64,000 nucleotides of DNA from Persicobacter psychrovividus (GCF_036492425.1 NZ_AP025293.1:434001-498000); one strand, 5' to 3'; positions 37,024-47,498 are shown, counted from the first letter of the stretch. Numbers and translations are program-made. The notes: generated by a model not told the origin, from the letters alone.

Positions 37024-38300
37024 AGTCCTGTAGCTTTCACTTCAGTTCCACGTTGCGCAGTCAGCTGCGCTCGTACTTTCGCTTCGCGGTAGCATTTAAT
37101 AACATCAAAAGCACCACCGGCCTGCATGCGTGCTTCCGCCACAATCGGACGGGCATCGGTACGGAAAGCCGCTTGTAGAATTTCCTGCCCCAAGGTTACA
37201 TCATTGTTGGCTTGTGCTTCTTCCAAAGCTTTATAATCTACCAACAATGCCTGAGCGTAGGCCAGCTTCATCGCTTCCACCGACTGTAAAATGTCTTCCA
37301 GCGGATCTTTGATATTGTGAGAAGCATCAATCATCCAAGCCAAATCCAAAGAAGGATCTTCATTCATCCCCTTCACCAGCTCACAGAAAATCAAAAACAA
37401 CTGGTAAGGCTTTAGTGCTCCTACCGTAACATCGTCATCGCCATATTTGGAATCATTGAAGTGGAAACCACCGAGCTTACCTTTGGCCAAAAGAACGGCT
37501 ACAATCTGCTCAATATTGGTATTCGGCAGGTGGTGACCCAAATCCACCAATGTTTTTGCACGCTCACCCAAAGCATTTGCCAGCATGAAAGAAGTTCCCC
37601 AGTCGCTGATTACCGTAGAATAGAAATTCGGCTCATAAGGCTTGTACTCTACCAACATCGTCCAGTCCTCAGGCATATAGTCATACACCTCTTTCAAACA
37701 GGCTTCCGTACGTGCCAAAGCCCCTTTAAAGTCCAATTGCCCAGGGAAATTCGATCCGTCAGACAACCAAACTGTTAGTGCTTTCGACCCCACTTTCACC
37801 CCTTGGTCAATCACCTCTTTCATATGTGCTACTGCATGTGCACGCACCGCAGGATCCACATTACAAAGGGAACCAAATTTGTAAGATACTTCCTGACCAG
37901 GCTGATCCTGAAATGTATTGGAATTCACGGCATCAAAAATAATTCCCTGCTCCTCGGCAAAAGCTTTAATCTCCTGCCCGTCGCCTTCTACCTGATCCCA
38001 TGGAATGTGCATTGAAACAGCCCCCGAAGAACGGTTAATGGCGTGCAACAAACCGATATCACTGATTTTTTCTTCCAAAGTACTTGGTTCGCCTGATCCT
38101 GAAAAACGACCGAAGCGCGTTCCGCCAGTCCCCAAAGCCCATGATGGGATCGCAACCTGAAAAGCTTTTACTTTTTCGATGATTTCCAAGAAGGTATCAT
38201 TGTCCTTACCTGAAATTGCCTGCGCCAAGCCCAAAGATTTTTGGTGTAGGTCTTTGTGTTTATTATTGAATGACGGAATGTCAATATTAAGAAGATCCAT
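37020..38300 (-). CDS. rhaI: L-rhamnose isomerase, RhaI (Pseudomonas/Rhizobium) type
   Basis: A 426-aa TIM-barrel metalloenzyme converting L-rhamnose to L-rhamnulose. It follows the RhaI pattern closely: VAIPSWALGTGGTRFGRF (about 49-66), MHIPWDQV, NSNTFQDQPGQ, YKFGSL, KALTVWLSDGSNFPGQ, EYKPYEPNFYSTV, DLGHHLPN and HFNDSKYGDDD. The last three supply the metal-binding glutamate, aspartate and histidine. This type differs from E. coli RhaA. Its stop overlaps the kinase start. It lies 97 bp below the GH92 gene, with a dispersed palindrome in the gap. Confidence 0.92.
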   Translation of the reverse strand: MDLLNIDIPSFNNKHKDLHQKSLGLAQAISGKDNDTFLEIIEKVKAFQVAIPSWALGTGGTRFGRFSGSGEPSTLEEKISDIGLLHAINRSSGAVSMHIPWDQVEGDGQEIKAFAEEQGIIFDAVNSNTFQDQPGQEVSYKFGSLCNVDPAVRAHAVAHMKEVIDQGVKVGSKALTVWLSDGSNFPGQLDFKGALARTEACLKEVYDYMPEDWTMLVEYKPYEPNFYSTVISDWGTSFMLANALGERAKTLVDLGHHLPNTNIEQIVAVLLAKGKLGGFHFNDSKYGDDDVTVGALKPYQLFLIFCELVKGMNEDPSLDLAWMIDASHNIKDPLEDILQSVEAMKLAYAQALLVDYKALEEAQANNDVTLGQEILQAAFRTDARPIVAEARMQAGGAFDVIKCYREAKVRAQLTAQRGTEVKATGL

Positions 38301-38362
38301 ATCTGAAAAAATTTATACTTAGTTAGTTAATTTATTGATAAAAATATTGCACAACTGAGTAC

Positions 38363-38386
38363 GGACGCTGCATGCAACGTCCCTAC
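38363..38386. repeat. Dispersed REP-like palindrome
   Basis: A near-perfect palindrome, GGACGCTGCATGCAACGTCC (38363-38382), followed by CTAC. The same unit, perfect, occurs at 50792-50811 inside a MITE, and relatives appear at other intergenic sites. It lies between GH92 and rhaI. Confidence 0.65.
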
Positions 38387-38397
38387 AAAATCGTTAC

Positions 38398-40677
38398 TTA
38401 ATTCACGGCCGGCTCGCCTTCAAAGGACAAATGCTTCGCCTTGATCAGGTCCTGATGCGAGATACTGAAGCCTTCCACCAAGGAGCCGTCTGCTTTTTTC
38501 ACTGTTTCGAAATAGCGGGTTTCAGCCGTTGGCTTCTCCAGCACAATCGTTTGGTTATTATAAACATATTCATCCAAATGAAGCGTCGCTTTTTTGAACT
38601 TCGGTGTTGTCAGTTGGTAAGTCGGAATACCTGGGGCATCCGGGAAAATACCAAGCTGCGAGAAGACCAACCATGCAGAAAGCGTACCTGCGTCATCATT
38701 GCCAGGAATCCCTTTCGGACCGTTCACAAAGTGCGTTTTTGCTTCCTCCCAAACGATGCGCTGGGTTTGCTTCGCCTGCCCATCCACATAATTGAACAGG
38801 TAAGGGAAGGTGATGTCTGGTTCATTGGTAATATCAAACTGGCCTTTTGCAAACAGCTGTTCAAGCTTGTCGACAAACACTTTTTCTCCCATTAAATCTT
38901 TAAGGGCAGGCATGGCGTGCGGTACAAAGAAATTATACTGCCAGGCATTTCCCTCGCAATATCCTTTTCCTCCACTTCCTTTCCAGCGGATATCATAATG
39001 GCGATCCAGTGGATCGAAAGGACTCATCCATTCGCCATTTTTCTTCTTCGGACGGAAGAAGGTTGTCGATGGATCATAGAGCGTTTTGAAAGACTGGCTC
39101 TGCTTGAAGAATCGCTCCTCAATGGCCGTGTTACCCAACTCTTTTGCCAAAGCTGACACACAATAATCTGCAAAATTATACTCTAAAGTCGTCGAAACAG
39201 GTCCCCAAACGATACCGTTCTGGAAGGTGAATTTTTTAGGGTCACCACCACGGTCATCAATCGGAATATAGCCCAGGTTCAGGTAGTTGGCCAAGCCCGG
39301 ACGAATAGGATTATCCTTGATTTGTGTCCCTTGCTTCACCATCGCTTCCAATGCTGTTTTTGCATCGAAATCGGTAATTCCTTTCCTGTAAGTATCTACA
39401 ATTACGGGCACAGCAGGATCGCCCACCATCACATGAGATTCTGCACCAAACAACTCCCATTTTGGCAACCAGCCGCTTTCCTTGTACATTTCAACCATGG
39501 TTACCACCATGTCGCGTTGTTGTTTAGGGTACAGCAAGGCCATCAGCGGATGCACCGAACGATAAGTATCCCACAAAGAATAAGTGCTGTAACGGGTATA
39601 ACCCTCCGCTTTCATTGGTTCGCCTGTTCCGCCCATTTTCGGGTAACTGCCATCGACATCGCTAATGACGTGTGGCAATAAAATCGAGTGATACAATGCC
39701 GTATAGAAAATCGTGCGTTCCTCATCAGTCCCACCTTCAATTTCTACCTTTGCCAGTTGTTTTTCCCATTCGTTTTCTGCCCGTTCGTGAATTTCACTGA
39801 AAGACAATTGGTTTTGTTCCTGAGCAAGATTCATGCGTGCATTTTCTGCAGACACGAAGCTGATGCCGACACTTACCTCAAGGCTTTTTACCGCTGAATT
39901 GTCGAAAACATAAGCCATACCGATATCACTGCCTTCTACTGCTGTTTTATCTGTTGGCTTGCCATCTTTATAGACTTGCGTACCGACATTCTGCTGATGG
40001 ATTTTCATCGCAAAATACGTTTTGGCTTCCGCATCTGTATCACAAAACAGTCCGTCGAGGTTGTATCCTGTAATCACGCCATCGTCGTGCACGGTCAATG
40101 CGCCACCTTTAATATGACTCACGTTAGCTCCCAAATCAAGGTAAAGATTGGTGGTTTTCGCTTCGGCATTTGGTGTAAATCGGTAAAGTGCCGTCCGCTT
40201 TGTGGCCGTCATTTCCGCCTTGATTTTTGATTTGTCAAGGAACACGCTATAATAACCAGGAGTAGCCACCTGATCTTTATAGGTAGATTTGAAGGCTTCT
40301 GCCTTGATGTCAAAATCCCCCGAAGAGACTTTCAAAGGAATCGCTCCTGAAGCTGGACAACCAATACCCGAAATATTGACGGTTCCGAAACCAAAAATAT
40401 AAGGATCATGGTGTTCATACACTGCTGGCGTTGGGGCAGGCTGACGAAAATCCTCGGTATGAGGCGTTGGTGTAACCATTCCCCAGGGAGTCGTTGCCCC
40501 TGGATAAGTATGCCCTTTGTTGGAGGTACCGATAAACGGATTAACGGACTGGATCAAATGATGCTGAACCACCGCTACTTCGGCTGTCGTCGAGGTGGTT
40601 TGCTCTCCGCAGGAGGTCAATCCCATCGCAAGAAGCATACAGGCCGACAGCAAATGCTTTGGATTAAATAAGCTCAT
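38398..40677 (-). CDS. GH92 alpha-mannosidase, lipoprotein
   Basis: A 759-aa calcium-dependent exo-alpha-mannosidase family protein. The lipoprotein signal ends LAMGLTSC (cysteine 23), so the enzyme is anchored in the outer membrane or faces the periplasm. Family signatures are VNPFIGTSNKGHTYPGATTP near the start, HPLMALLYPKQQRDMV, GYCEGNAWQYNFFVPH, and GNDDAGTLSAWLVFSQLGIF near the end. Members remove alpha-1,2-, 1,3- or 1,6-linked mannose, as in N-glycans. It is the first gene of the minus-strand block that continues into rhamnose catabolism and may be co-transcribed with it. Confidence 0.92.
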   Translation of the reverse strand: MSLFNPKHLLSACMLLAMGLTSCGEQTTSTTAEVAVVQHHLIQSVNPFIGTSNKGHTYPGATTPWGMVTPTPHTEDFRQPAPTPAVYEHHDPYIFGFGTVNISGIGCPASGAIPLKVSSGDFDIKAEAFKSTYKDQVATPGYYSVFLDKSKIKAEMTATKRTALYRFTPNAEAKTTNLYLDLGANVSHIKGGALTVHDDGVITGYNLDGLFCDTDAEAKTYFAMKIHQQNVGTQVYKDGKPTDKTAVEGSDIGMAYVFDNSAVKSLEVSVGISFVSAENARMNLAQEQNQLSFSEIHERAENEWEKQLAKVEIEGGTDEERTIFYTALYHSILLPHVISDVDGSYPKMGGTGEPMKAEGYTRYSTYSLWDTYRSVHPLMALLYPKQQRDMVVTMVEMYKESGWLPKWELFGAESHVMVGDPAVPVIVDTYRKGITDFDAKTALEAMVKQGTQIKDNPIRPGLANYLNLGYIPIDDRGGDPKKFTFQNGIVWGPVSTTLEYNFADYCVSALAKELGNTAIEERFFKQSQSFKTLYDPSTTFFRPKKKNGEWMSPFDPLDRHYDIRWKGSGGKGYCEGNAWQYNFFVPHAMPALKDLMGEKVFVDKLEQLFAKGQFDITNEPDITFPYLFNYVDGQAKQTQRIVWEEAKTHFVNGPKGIPGNDDAGTLSAWLVFSQLGIFPDAPGIPTYQLTTPKFKKATLHLDEYVYNNQTIVLEKPTAETRYFETVKKADGSLVEGFSISHQDLIKAKHLSFEGEPAVN

Positions 40678-41658
40678 ATTAGTTTAAAATTACTGTCCCA
40701 AAAAGGACAAGTCTTAGGTCAAAAAAAATCTTCCTCTTCAAGAGGATACATCGGCAATATATAAAGCGCAATTTTACCGAATGTCTTGTTTCGTTAATTA
40801 GAAGAAGAAAAAGAAAATACAATAATCAAAATAGACAAAAAAACGGACAATACTGATTATCAACCACCTATGAAGCTTAACATTTTCTTTGGAAATGTAA
40901 ATCCACAGTCAATACCGCCCTTTAAGCGCCAACAAACGAGGGGCAATACTTGCGCACTTCCCCCAAAAACACTTTGACGAAGGTTGTTCACCGCAAATGA
41001 GCCATGGAAAAAACGCTAAATATCATTTTGTGCAAACTCCTTTGATTTTGTGCAAAACAAACCTTGACGCAGCCCACCCTCAGAACGGAAACAAGGGGCA
41101 GGATTCACCACTGCCTTTTATGACTTCTATCCTTACTGATCAAAGTGCTATTCGATCACACGCATCCCGATCGCAATCATTATTTATGGTGATCAGTTGG
41201 TCAGGTGGGGTTGCAGAATAGCCCGCTGTAAATTTCTGCAATAACTGATTTTTAAAACGGTAGGGAGGCACCCGATGAAGCCGTCTACTCAAACTAAAAA
41301 TCACCCATGAGTTCCCGTTTAAAAAATCGTGCAGGATCGATCTCACATGGCATCAGGGGAAAATTGCTCCCGCTAATAAAGGCTGAGGATAACGCTTAAT
41401 TCGTGACGGAGTACTGATACAAAATGCACATTACGGACTCATTATTCGCCGATTCCCTTCTATTTCTAAAAATGAAAGAGAATTCAACGCCCACCACACC
41501 AAACCCTAACACTTTAAAAAACAGCTGATTAATACTAATCCCCGATAAATAGTTGTTCTTCACTATTGATCTTTCAATTCCGAAGGAGATTAGCACGGAA
41601 ATTTCCAATATTGCTATTCCAAATAAAGACTCTTGCATTTTTAAAACGCAATAAGGAT
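40678..41658. other. Divergent intergenic region between GH92 and sulfatase genes
   Basis: About 980 bp without a supportable gene. It must hold the promoters of the GH92 and sulfatase genes. The short frames seen here have no coding character. No clear operator was found. Confidence 0.5.
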
Positions 41659-43374
41659 ATGTATAAACCTTTTCTATTTTTTGCGCTTGCACTCTTGGGC
41701 TGTAATAAAATCAGTCAAAAAGTGGAAGCCGTTGATCAGCGACCAAACATCATTTGGCTTGTTGCTGAAGATTTAAGCCCACGGTGGGCCTGTTACGGAG
41801 ACTCCCTGGCCTATACACCGAATATCAATAAATTGGCAGAAGAAGGCGTTGTTTTTGACAATGTATTCTCCGTTGCGGGTGTTTGTGCGCCGAGCCGCGC
41901 AGGCCTGATTACAGGTTGCTACTCTACCAGTATTGGCACGCAACATATGCGTCAGGCCAAAGGGGTAATTCCGCTGAAAGGCGTACCAAACTATAATGCC
42001 GTGCCACCAGCACAGGTGAAGGCATTCCCAGAATTGTTAAGATCACAAGGCTACTGGACGGCAAGTTACCGCAAGCTCGATTACCAGTTCGGCGCTCCAT
42101 TTACCATCTGGGATGAAGTCGGTCCCTACCCTTCTTGGCGCCATCGCTCAGAGGCAGACAAAGATCGCCCGTTTTTCATGTATTATACTTTCGAGATTAC
42201 GCATGAAGTGAATATCTGGCCAGATTCTACCAAAGAGAACTTCTTTAAAAGAAACAATGTGGACGTGAGCAAACTTGCTCCAGACGTGGTGAAGCGACCT
42301 CCTTATGATGAATCAAAAAAGGTGGATCCTGCCAGCGTATCGATCCCTCCATTTTTGCCCGATACAGAAATTTCCCGACGCACCATTGCCCGACTTTATG
42401 ACAATATCAGCCGAATGGATGTGCAAATTGGCACCATCCTTAAGGAATTGGAAGAAGATGGCCTGGCGGACAATACCATCATTTTTGTTACCACAGATCA
42501 CGGCGACTGCCTGCCAAGAAGTAAAAGATGGATTTACGACAGTGGGATTAAATGCCCGCTGATTGTTTATTGCCCCGACCACCTGAAGCCTGAAGCTTTG
42601 AAGAATATCGCACGCGACGACCGCATGTACAGCTTTATTGACTTTGCGCCAACGGTACTTGATTTTGCAGGAATCAAACGCCCAGAATGGATGCAGGGAC
42701 GTGCCATGTTCAGTGAGCTACAGGAAAAGCCAAGAACCTACATTCATGCAGGTCGCGATCGTATGGACAACCGCTATGACACCCGTCGCGCGGTTCGTTC
42801 AAAAGACTATAAATACATCCGTAACTTCCTGCCCGAAGTCCACTACAGTCAGCCCATCAAATTCTTGAACACCATGCCATTGATGCATGAAATCCTTACA
42901 CTTGATAAAGCGGGAAAACTGACCCACGACCAATCTTATTGGTTGTATTATCCTAAGAATGTGGCCGAAGAACTTTACGACATCAATACGGATCCTTTTG
43001 AGATGAATAACCTGGCGGCTGATACCATAAAATATGCACAGGTACTTCAGGAGATGCGCACTGAAATGAGTCGCTGGCTCGATGAAACCAACGACCTCTA
43101 TCAGGTGGCTGAGGTGGATCAGGCAGCAAAAATGTGGCCTGGCGGCGAACAGCCAAAAACTGCTGCGCCGGCATATGACATTCAAAACGATAAAATAATA
43201 CTGACTTGTGATACTGAAGGCGCCACCATTGCCTATCAGCTTGAAAATGACCAGCGCTGGCACATTTATCACGAGCCATTGAAGATCAACAATAACCAAA
43301 AACTCCTACTTAAGGCGATCCGCTACGGATATGAAGAAAGCCCAGTGGTGCCGGTAGTCCAACCTGCATCATGA
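41659..43374 (+). CDS. Type I sulfatase, lipoprotein
   Basis: 571 aa from the ATG at 41659; the lipoprotein signal FALALLGC follows directly, which decides the start. The active-site box CAPSR is at residues 76-80; its cysteine is converted to formylglycine by a maturase. Metal-binding residues are visible in VAEDLS (D38) and TTDHGD. The C-terminal about 50 residues (IILTCDTEGATIAYQL, RWHIYHEPL) resemble a chitobiase-type C-terminal domain. It should remove sulfate from a carbohydrate, consistent with use of sulfated algal or animal glycans. It is divergent from the GH92-rhamnose block. Confidence 0.9.
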   Translation: MYKPFLFFALALLGCNKISQKVEAVDQRPNIIWLVAEDLSPRWACYGDSLAYTPNINKLAEEGVVFDNVFSVAGVCAPSRAGLITGCYSTSIGTQHMRQAKGVIPLKGVPNYNAVPPAQVKAFPELLRSQGYWTASYRKLDYQFGAPFTIWDEVGPYPSWRHRSEADKDRPFFMYYTFEITHEVNIWPDSTKENFFKRNNVDVSKLAPDVVKRPPYDESKKVDPASVSIPPFLPDTEISRRTIARLYDNISRMDVQIGTILKELEEDGLADNTIIFVTTDHGDCLPRSKRWIYDSGIKCPLIVYCPDHLKPEALKNIARDDRMYSFIDFAPTVLDFAGIKRPEWMQGRAMFSELQEKPRTYIHAGRDRMDNRYDTRRAVRSKDYKYIRNFLPEVHYSQPIKFLNTMPLMHEILTLDKAGKLTHDQSYWLYYPKNVAEELYDINTDPFEMNNLAADTIKYAQVLQEMRTEMSRWLDETNDLYQVAEVDQAAKMWPGGEQPKTAAPAYDIQNDKIILTCDTEGATIAYQLENDQRWHIYHEPLKINNNQKLLLKAIRYGYEESPVVPVVQPAS

Positions 43375-43410
43375 TAAAATACTAAATTGTAAAAGTTAGT
43401 TTGTTTGAAG

Positions 43411-43443
43411 CAGCACATCTTATTTGGTGTGCTGTTTTTTTTT
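43411..43443 (+). terminator. Intrinsic terminator of the sulfatase gene
   Basis: Arms CAGCACA (43411-43417) and TGTGCTG (43428-43434), then nine T residues. Confidence 0.85.
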
Positions 43444-43616
43444 CGCCCACCGGATCAAATAATCTTTACACCCACCTTAATTGCATAATCTATCATGATT
43501 GCACACATAGGCTGAATTAACACTCTAATTAAAAATAAAATCTGAATATTGTAGGATAATTAATACAAATAAGCCATATTATTAACTGATTTTTTATATA
43601 CAACTTCAACCTTCTC

Positions 43617-45188
43617 ATGCGAAAATTACTTGCGTTACTGCTAATTGGCAGCTCGTTGTTATCAAGCTGTGCTACCATTTTGAACAGTACCTACCAGCCG
43701 GTAGCGATTAAAAAAAAGCGATCATCAACTATTCTGATTGATGGGAAAAGACCTAAAAAAAGGAGCGGAAAATATCTCCTAAAAAGAGACCTCAAACCAA
43801 AACAAATCACCGTCAAATCCAAAGGTCAAAAGGATAAAAATATCGTTGTGATTCAAAGCAACAAATCACCATTTTACATCCTTTCTGTCGTTCCTTTTGG
43901 TATCCTATTCTTTCCAATGATCCTCGACTCAGGGGATAAGTCATTTGATTATGACCGAAAAACCGTCAAAATAACAAACACCAATGATATCTCCGCTCGG
44001 GATAGTGTCTCAAAGAAAATTCACATCAATAAAGTGAGCTTTGATATCCCCGAAAAAAAACTGGTCGTCAATATTCATAGATATAGAGATTACAGAGCAG
44101 GTAGAAAGAGTGAGGCGCTTACAAAAACTGCTAATGAAACTGAAAATATAAAGCTTGAACATACCATTTTTGACCAAGCATTGAATAATATCCTTGTCGA
44201 TAAAGGATTTATTGATACCACAGCAAGCATCCTCAATTACAGCTACGCCGATAATTTGTTAATCAATGCTGAGATCACAGACTACGAAGCAAATGTGGTA
44301 TTAAATGATTACCAAGAAAATAGTGGTATGATGGTGATCGATTTAAAAATAAAATGGGAAATCCTTGATTACTATAAGAGGCCTATTTACAGCTTGACGA
44401 CCAAATCAACCTCCGATGAGTTTGCATTTTATGACGAAGATGACAGTGAGAAAACAATAAAAGCTACTTTTAAAGATGCGATAGAAATTGGCTTTATCGA
44501 ATTCATGTCCAATAAAAATGTGGTCAATCAATTGCATGACCGTAGCAACGAGCAAGAAGAGAGGAACATGAAACCTATTGATATTTTTGTTAGTAAATCA
44601 GGGGTTAATGACCTGGGGCAGGCGATAAAATCAAGCCTCACCATAAAAACAAAAGAAGGTTTTGGCAGTGGCTTTATTATTAGTAACGACGGTTATATTA
44701 TTACCAATTACCATGTTGTTGCTCCTGAAAAAGACCTCACTGTCATTCTAAACAATCAACAGGAATATGAGGCTGAACTGGTCCGAAAAAGTAAAACCCA
44801 TGACCTTGCCCTGTTAAAAATTAAAGCCACCAATTTAACCCCTTTCCATATCAATACTTCAAAAAATATAGAACTCACGAAAGAAGTATACGCCGTAGGG
44901 ACCCCGAATAAAGAAGATCTTTCCCAGACCATTTCTAAAGGGATTATCTCAGGGATCAGAGATACTGGATATTCTAAGCGAATCCAAACAGATGCCAGTG
45001 TGAATAGCGGAAATAGTGGTGGCCCATTGGTGGATAAACAAGGTAATGTATTAGGAGTAGTAGCATCAAAACTTAAAGGAATTGGTATCGAAGGTGTCGC
45101 CTTTGGTATTCCCGCGTATGAGATTATTGATCAACTGAAACTAAATATTATCACCTCCGAGCAACAAGAAGCAAAAGTGCTCAAGTGA
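43617..45188 (+). CDS. Lipoprotein with trypsin-like (DegP-type) serine protease domain
   Basis: A 523-aa protein. The lipobox LLSSC puts the lipid cysteine at residue 18. Residues 20-130 are basic with one hydrophobic segment (ILSVVPFGILFFPMIL) and look like the PEGA-type start of Bacteroidota lipoproteins. Residues 130-310 are a separate polar domain. The C-terminal S1 protease domain has H366 (TNYHVV), D396 (THDLALL) and S467 (GNSGGP), a full triad. No PDZ domain follows. A role in envelope protein quality control is likely; the N-terminal part may bind a partner. Confidence 0.85.
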   Translation: MRKLLALLLIGSSLLSSCATILNSTYQPVAIKKKRSSTILIDGKRPKKRSGKYLLKRDLKPKQITVKSKGQKDKNIVVIQSNKSPFYILSVVPFGILFFPMILDSGDKSFDYDRKTVKITNTNDISARDSVSKKIHINKVSFDIPEKKLVVNIHRYRDYRAGRKSEALTKTANETENIKLEHTIFDQALNNILVDKGFIDTTASILNYSYADNLLINAEITDYEANVVLNDYQENSGMMVIDLKIKWEILDYYKRPIYSLTTKSTSDEFAFYDEDDSEKTIKATFKDAIEIGFIEFMSNKNVVNQLHDRSNEQEERNMKPIDIFVSKSGVNDLGQAIKSSLTIKTKEGFGSGFIISNDGYIITNYHVVAPEKDLTVILNNQQEYEAELVRKSKTHDLALLKIKATNLTPFHINTSKNIELTKEVYAVGTPNKEDLSQTISKGIISGIRDTGYSKRIQTDASVNSGNSGGPLVDKQGNVLGVVASKLKGIGIEGVAFGIPAYEIIDQLKLNIITSEQQEAKVLK

Positions 45189-45247
45189 TGCATTAAATAA
45201 CAAGATATTCCTCTATAAATCTCTAACACTTAATTCGTTATATTCCA

Positions 45248-45871
45248 ATGAAAAACAATTTAATCATTTGCCTTTTAGCTTTATTCGCCTTTAGCTGTGC
45301 TGGAAACTACAAACCTATGGGAGGGTCAAGACTTCCTGCAATCCATGAGGGAGAAGGATTTAAGTATTCAATTGTACCCAACCAACTCAACTACAGAAAT
45401 GGTAAAAAATACGGGAAAAAGATGATGAAAAGCAATTTGGATGCAGTAGCTGTAACCATTGAAAATACGGGGGACACCCCCTTAATTTTCGGCCAAGATA
45501 TCGCTGTACAAAGTAATGGTATAATAATTCCCACCCACGAGGCTGAATACGTTTATTCAAGTATTAAACAAAAACCTGCCACTCACCTATTTTATCTTTT
45601 ATTAACTATCCTTGAGTTAAATGTTCAGGATGGGACAGGTCAGACAACAGATTCCTATCCTATTGGGGTAGTTATCGGACCGGGCTTAGCGATTGGAAAC
45701 ATGGCTGTAGCAAGTACTGCCAATAGAGCTTTGAATGAAGAATTGGTTGCTTTCGATCTTAAAAATAAAATCGTTCAACCAGGTCAAACCATCGGAGGCT
45801 ACATTTACACCGACAAGAGCTTTACCTTAAATTTAACGCTTAAACGCATTAATCAAGGCACAAAAAAATAA
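45248..45871 (+). CDS. Putative lipoprotein, unknown function
   Basis: A 207-aa protein with lipobox LFAFSC (cysteine 17). The middle (DAVAVTIENTGDTPLIFGQDI) looks like a beta-sandwich typical of envelope proteins. A hydrophobic stretch follows (YPIGVVIGPGLAIGNMAV). It lies 59 bp after the protease gene and before a shared terminator, so the two probably form an operon. Function not recognised. Confidence 0.65.
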   Translation: MKNNLIICLLALFAFSCAGNYKPMGGSRLPAIHEGEGFKYSIVPNQLNYRNGKKYGKKMMKSNLDAVAVTIENTGDTPLIFGQDIAVQSNGIIIPTHEAEYVYSSIKQKPATHLFYLLLTILELNVQDGTGQTTDSYPIGVVIGPGLAIGNMAVASTANRALNEELVAFDLKNKIVQPGQTIGGYIYTDKSFTLNLTLKRINQGTKK

Positions 45872-45908
45872 AGACTGACATTGAACAGTTCAGTATTGGT
45901 CAGACAAA

Positions 45909-45939
45909 CAACGCATCAGCTTCGGTGCGTTGTTTTTTT
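45909..45939 (+). terminator. Intrinsic terminator after protease-lipoprotein operon
   Basis: Arms CAACGCA (45909-45915) and TGCGTTG (45926-45932), followed by T7. Confidence 0.85.
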
Positions 45940-45982
45940 ATCTCCTTACAATTTTTTCCTTACCTTTACAGCCATCACTATT

Positions 45983-47002
45983 ATGGCAAAACAAACGACA
46001 ATACACGATATCGCCAAAGCACTGGGCATTAACAGTTCAACCGTTTCCCGCGCACTGAACGACCACCCCAGGGTTTCGATCAAAACCAAGCAAAAGGTTT
46101 TTGAGATGGCCAAGGAAATGAATTATCAGCCCAATGTGCTGGCGGCCAACCTACGGACCAAACGCAGCAATACGTTGGGGATTGTGGTCCCGCATATTTC
46201 CCGTGCATTTTTCTCGAATGTAATTGCTGGCGTGGAGGAATACGCTCAACAAAAAGGCTTTAATGTCATTATTGCCCAATCAAAAGACATGTTGGAAAGG
46301 GAGCGGAAAAGCGTACAGACCCTTATGAACAGCAGGGTCGATGGGATCCTGATTTCTCCCGCCCTCGGCAATGAGGACGCACAGCATATTCAGGAGGTTA
46401 TCGACCGAAAAACGCCTGTATTTTTCTTTGATCGCCATTATAAAAATATTGAAACTACCCGGGTGCTGATGGACGATCAGCAAATTTCCGCAGCCCTTGC
46501 CTCCAACATTATACAGCAGGGGGCAAAGCGCTTTTTGGTACTTTCAGGCGACCTGAAAACGAGCATTTATCAAAATCGCTTGCAGGGCATCAACAATATG
46601 CTTGCCGACTACGAGCTGCCTGAAGCGATGGTGCAGGAAACCAACCTTACCTATGAATCTTCTTCAGCATTGATCGAACAAATCGTTCAGGAAGGCTCCT
46701 TCGAATTTGATGCTGTAATGGCCATGAACGATATGGCGGCACTCGGTGCGCAAGAGGCACTGAAAAAGGCGGGATTCACTATTCCCGATCAGGTACTTAT
46801 CAGTGGATTCAGTAATGAAATGTTCAGTAGATTTTCTTCCCCACCGATCACGACCGTAGATCAGAATGGTGATAAACTCGGCTATATGGCGGCAAAAAAA
46901 ATCATTGATTTTATTGAAGACCCTGACCCTATTGCTGTGGAAGAAACCTCCACGCTGAAAAGTGAGCTGATCCTCCGGAAATCCTCGCAGCGATACCAGT
47001 AG
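45983..47002 (+). CDS. LacI-family transcriptional regulator
   Basis: 339 aa from the ATG at 45983 (MAKQTTIHDIAKALGI). The N-terminal LacI helix-turn-helix and hinge (TIHDIAKALGINSSTVSRAL) is followed by a periplasmic-binding-protein-like sensor domain (TLGIVVPHISRAFFSNVIAG onward). It probably controls nearby glycan genes; GH130 and the symporter lie convergently 0.5 kb downstream. Longer reading from 45881 would cross the terminator hairpin, so the later start is preferred. The effector sugar is unknown. Confidence 0.9.
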   Translation: MAKQTTIHDIAKALGINSSTVSRALNDHPRVSIKTKQKVFEMAKEMNYQPNVLAANLRTKRSNTLGIVVPHISRAFFSNVIAGVEEYAQQKGFNVIIAQSKDMLERERKSVQTLMNSRVDGILISPALGNEDAQHIQEVIDRKTPVFFFDRHYKNIETTRVLMDDQQISAALASNIIQQGAKRFLVLSGDLKTSIYQNRLQGINNMLADYELPEAMVQETNLTYESSSALIEQIVQEGSFEFDAVMAMNDMAALGAQEALKKAGFTIPDQVLISGFSNEMFSRFSSPPITTVDQNGDKLGYMAAKKIIDFIEDPDPIAVEETSTLKSELILRKSSQRYQ

Positions 47003-47498
47003 CCCCCTTTATTGTCGCCTGTTTTGCCCACAGATTTATAGAATTAAAGGTCTTCTTGTCGGTATGCGCACAGACAAACCGCTGATGAAGCATATTTGAA
47101 TAAGTTTTATCCGAAAGGGATTTTATAAGAGATTCATGGCCTCCACGACAAACAATATTACGCCCTTTCAGGAAGCAGCAAGTTGTGGGCTATTTTCACA
47201 GGCTTCTCCCCCTGAGCTAAGTCAGCCCCCTTCGGGGAGTTCTTCAAGCCTAATTTTATTGTGAACTTGATGGTGTTCGGCCCATGTAGGAGGAGCTGAA
47301 CAAACCGCAATTCATCACCATCCAAACCATCAGCTGATGTGGGTGGGCAAACCCGCGTGTTCGCCCGAAATGATTATGAAAAAACACTTTCAGACAGGCG
47401 CACGAGGCTGCCCAAATCACCCTAAATTCATACTGATTAAAATTAGGGTGACGTGACAGCGGTTGTCACTGGTAAACCTTCCAATAGCGGAGGCCATT
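47003..47498. other. Convergent intergenic region
   Basis: About 500 bp without a supportable gene, between the 3' ends of the LacI and GH130 genes. It contains GC-rich inverted pieces such as CCCCCTTCGGGG near 47227 and looks like repeat debris. Confidence 0.45.
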
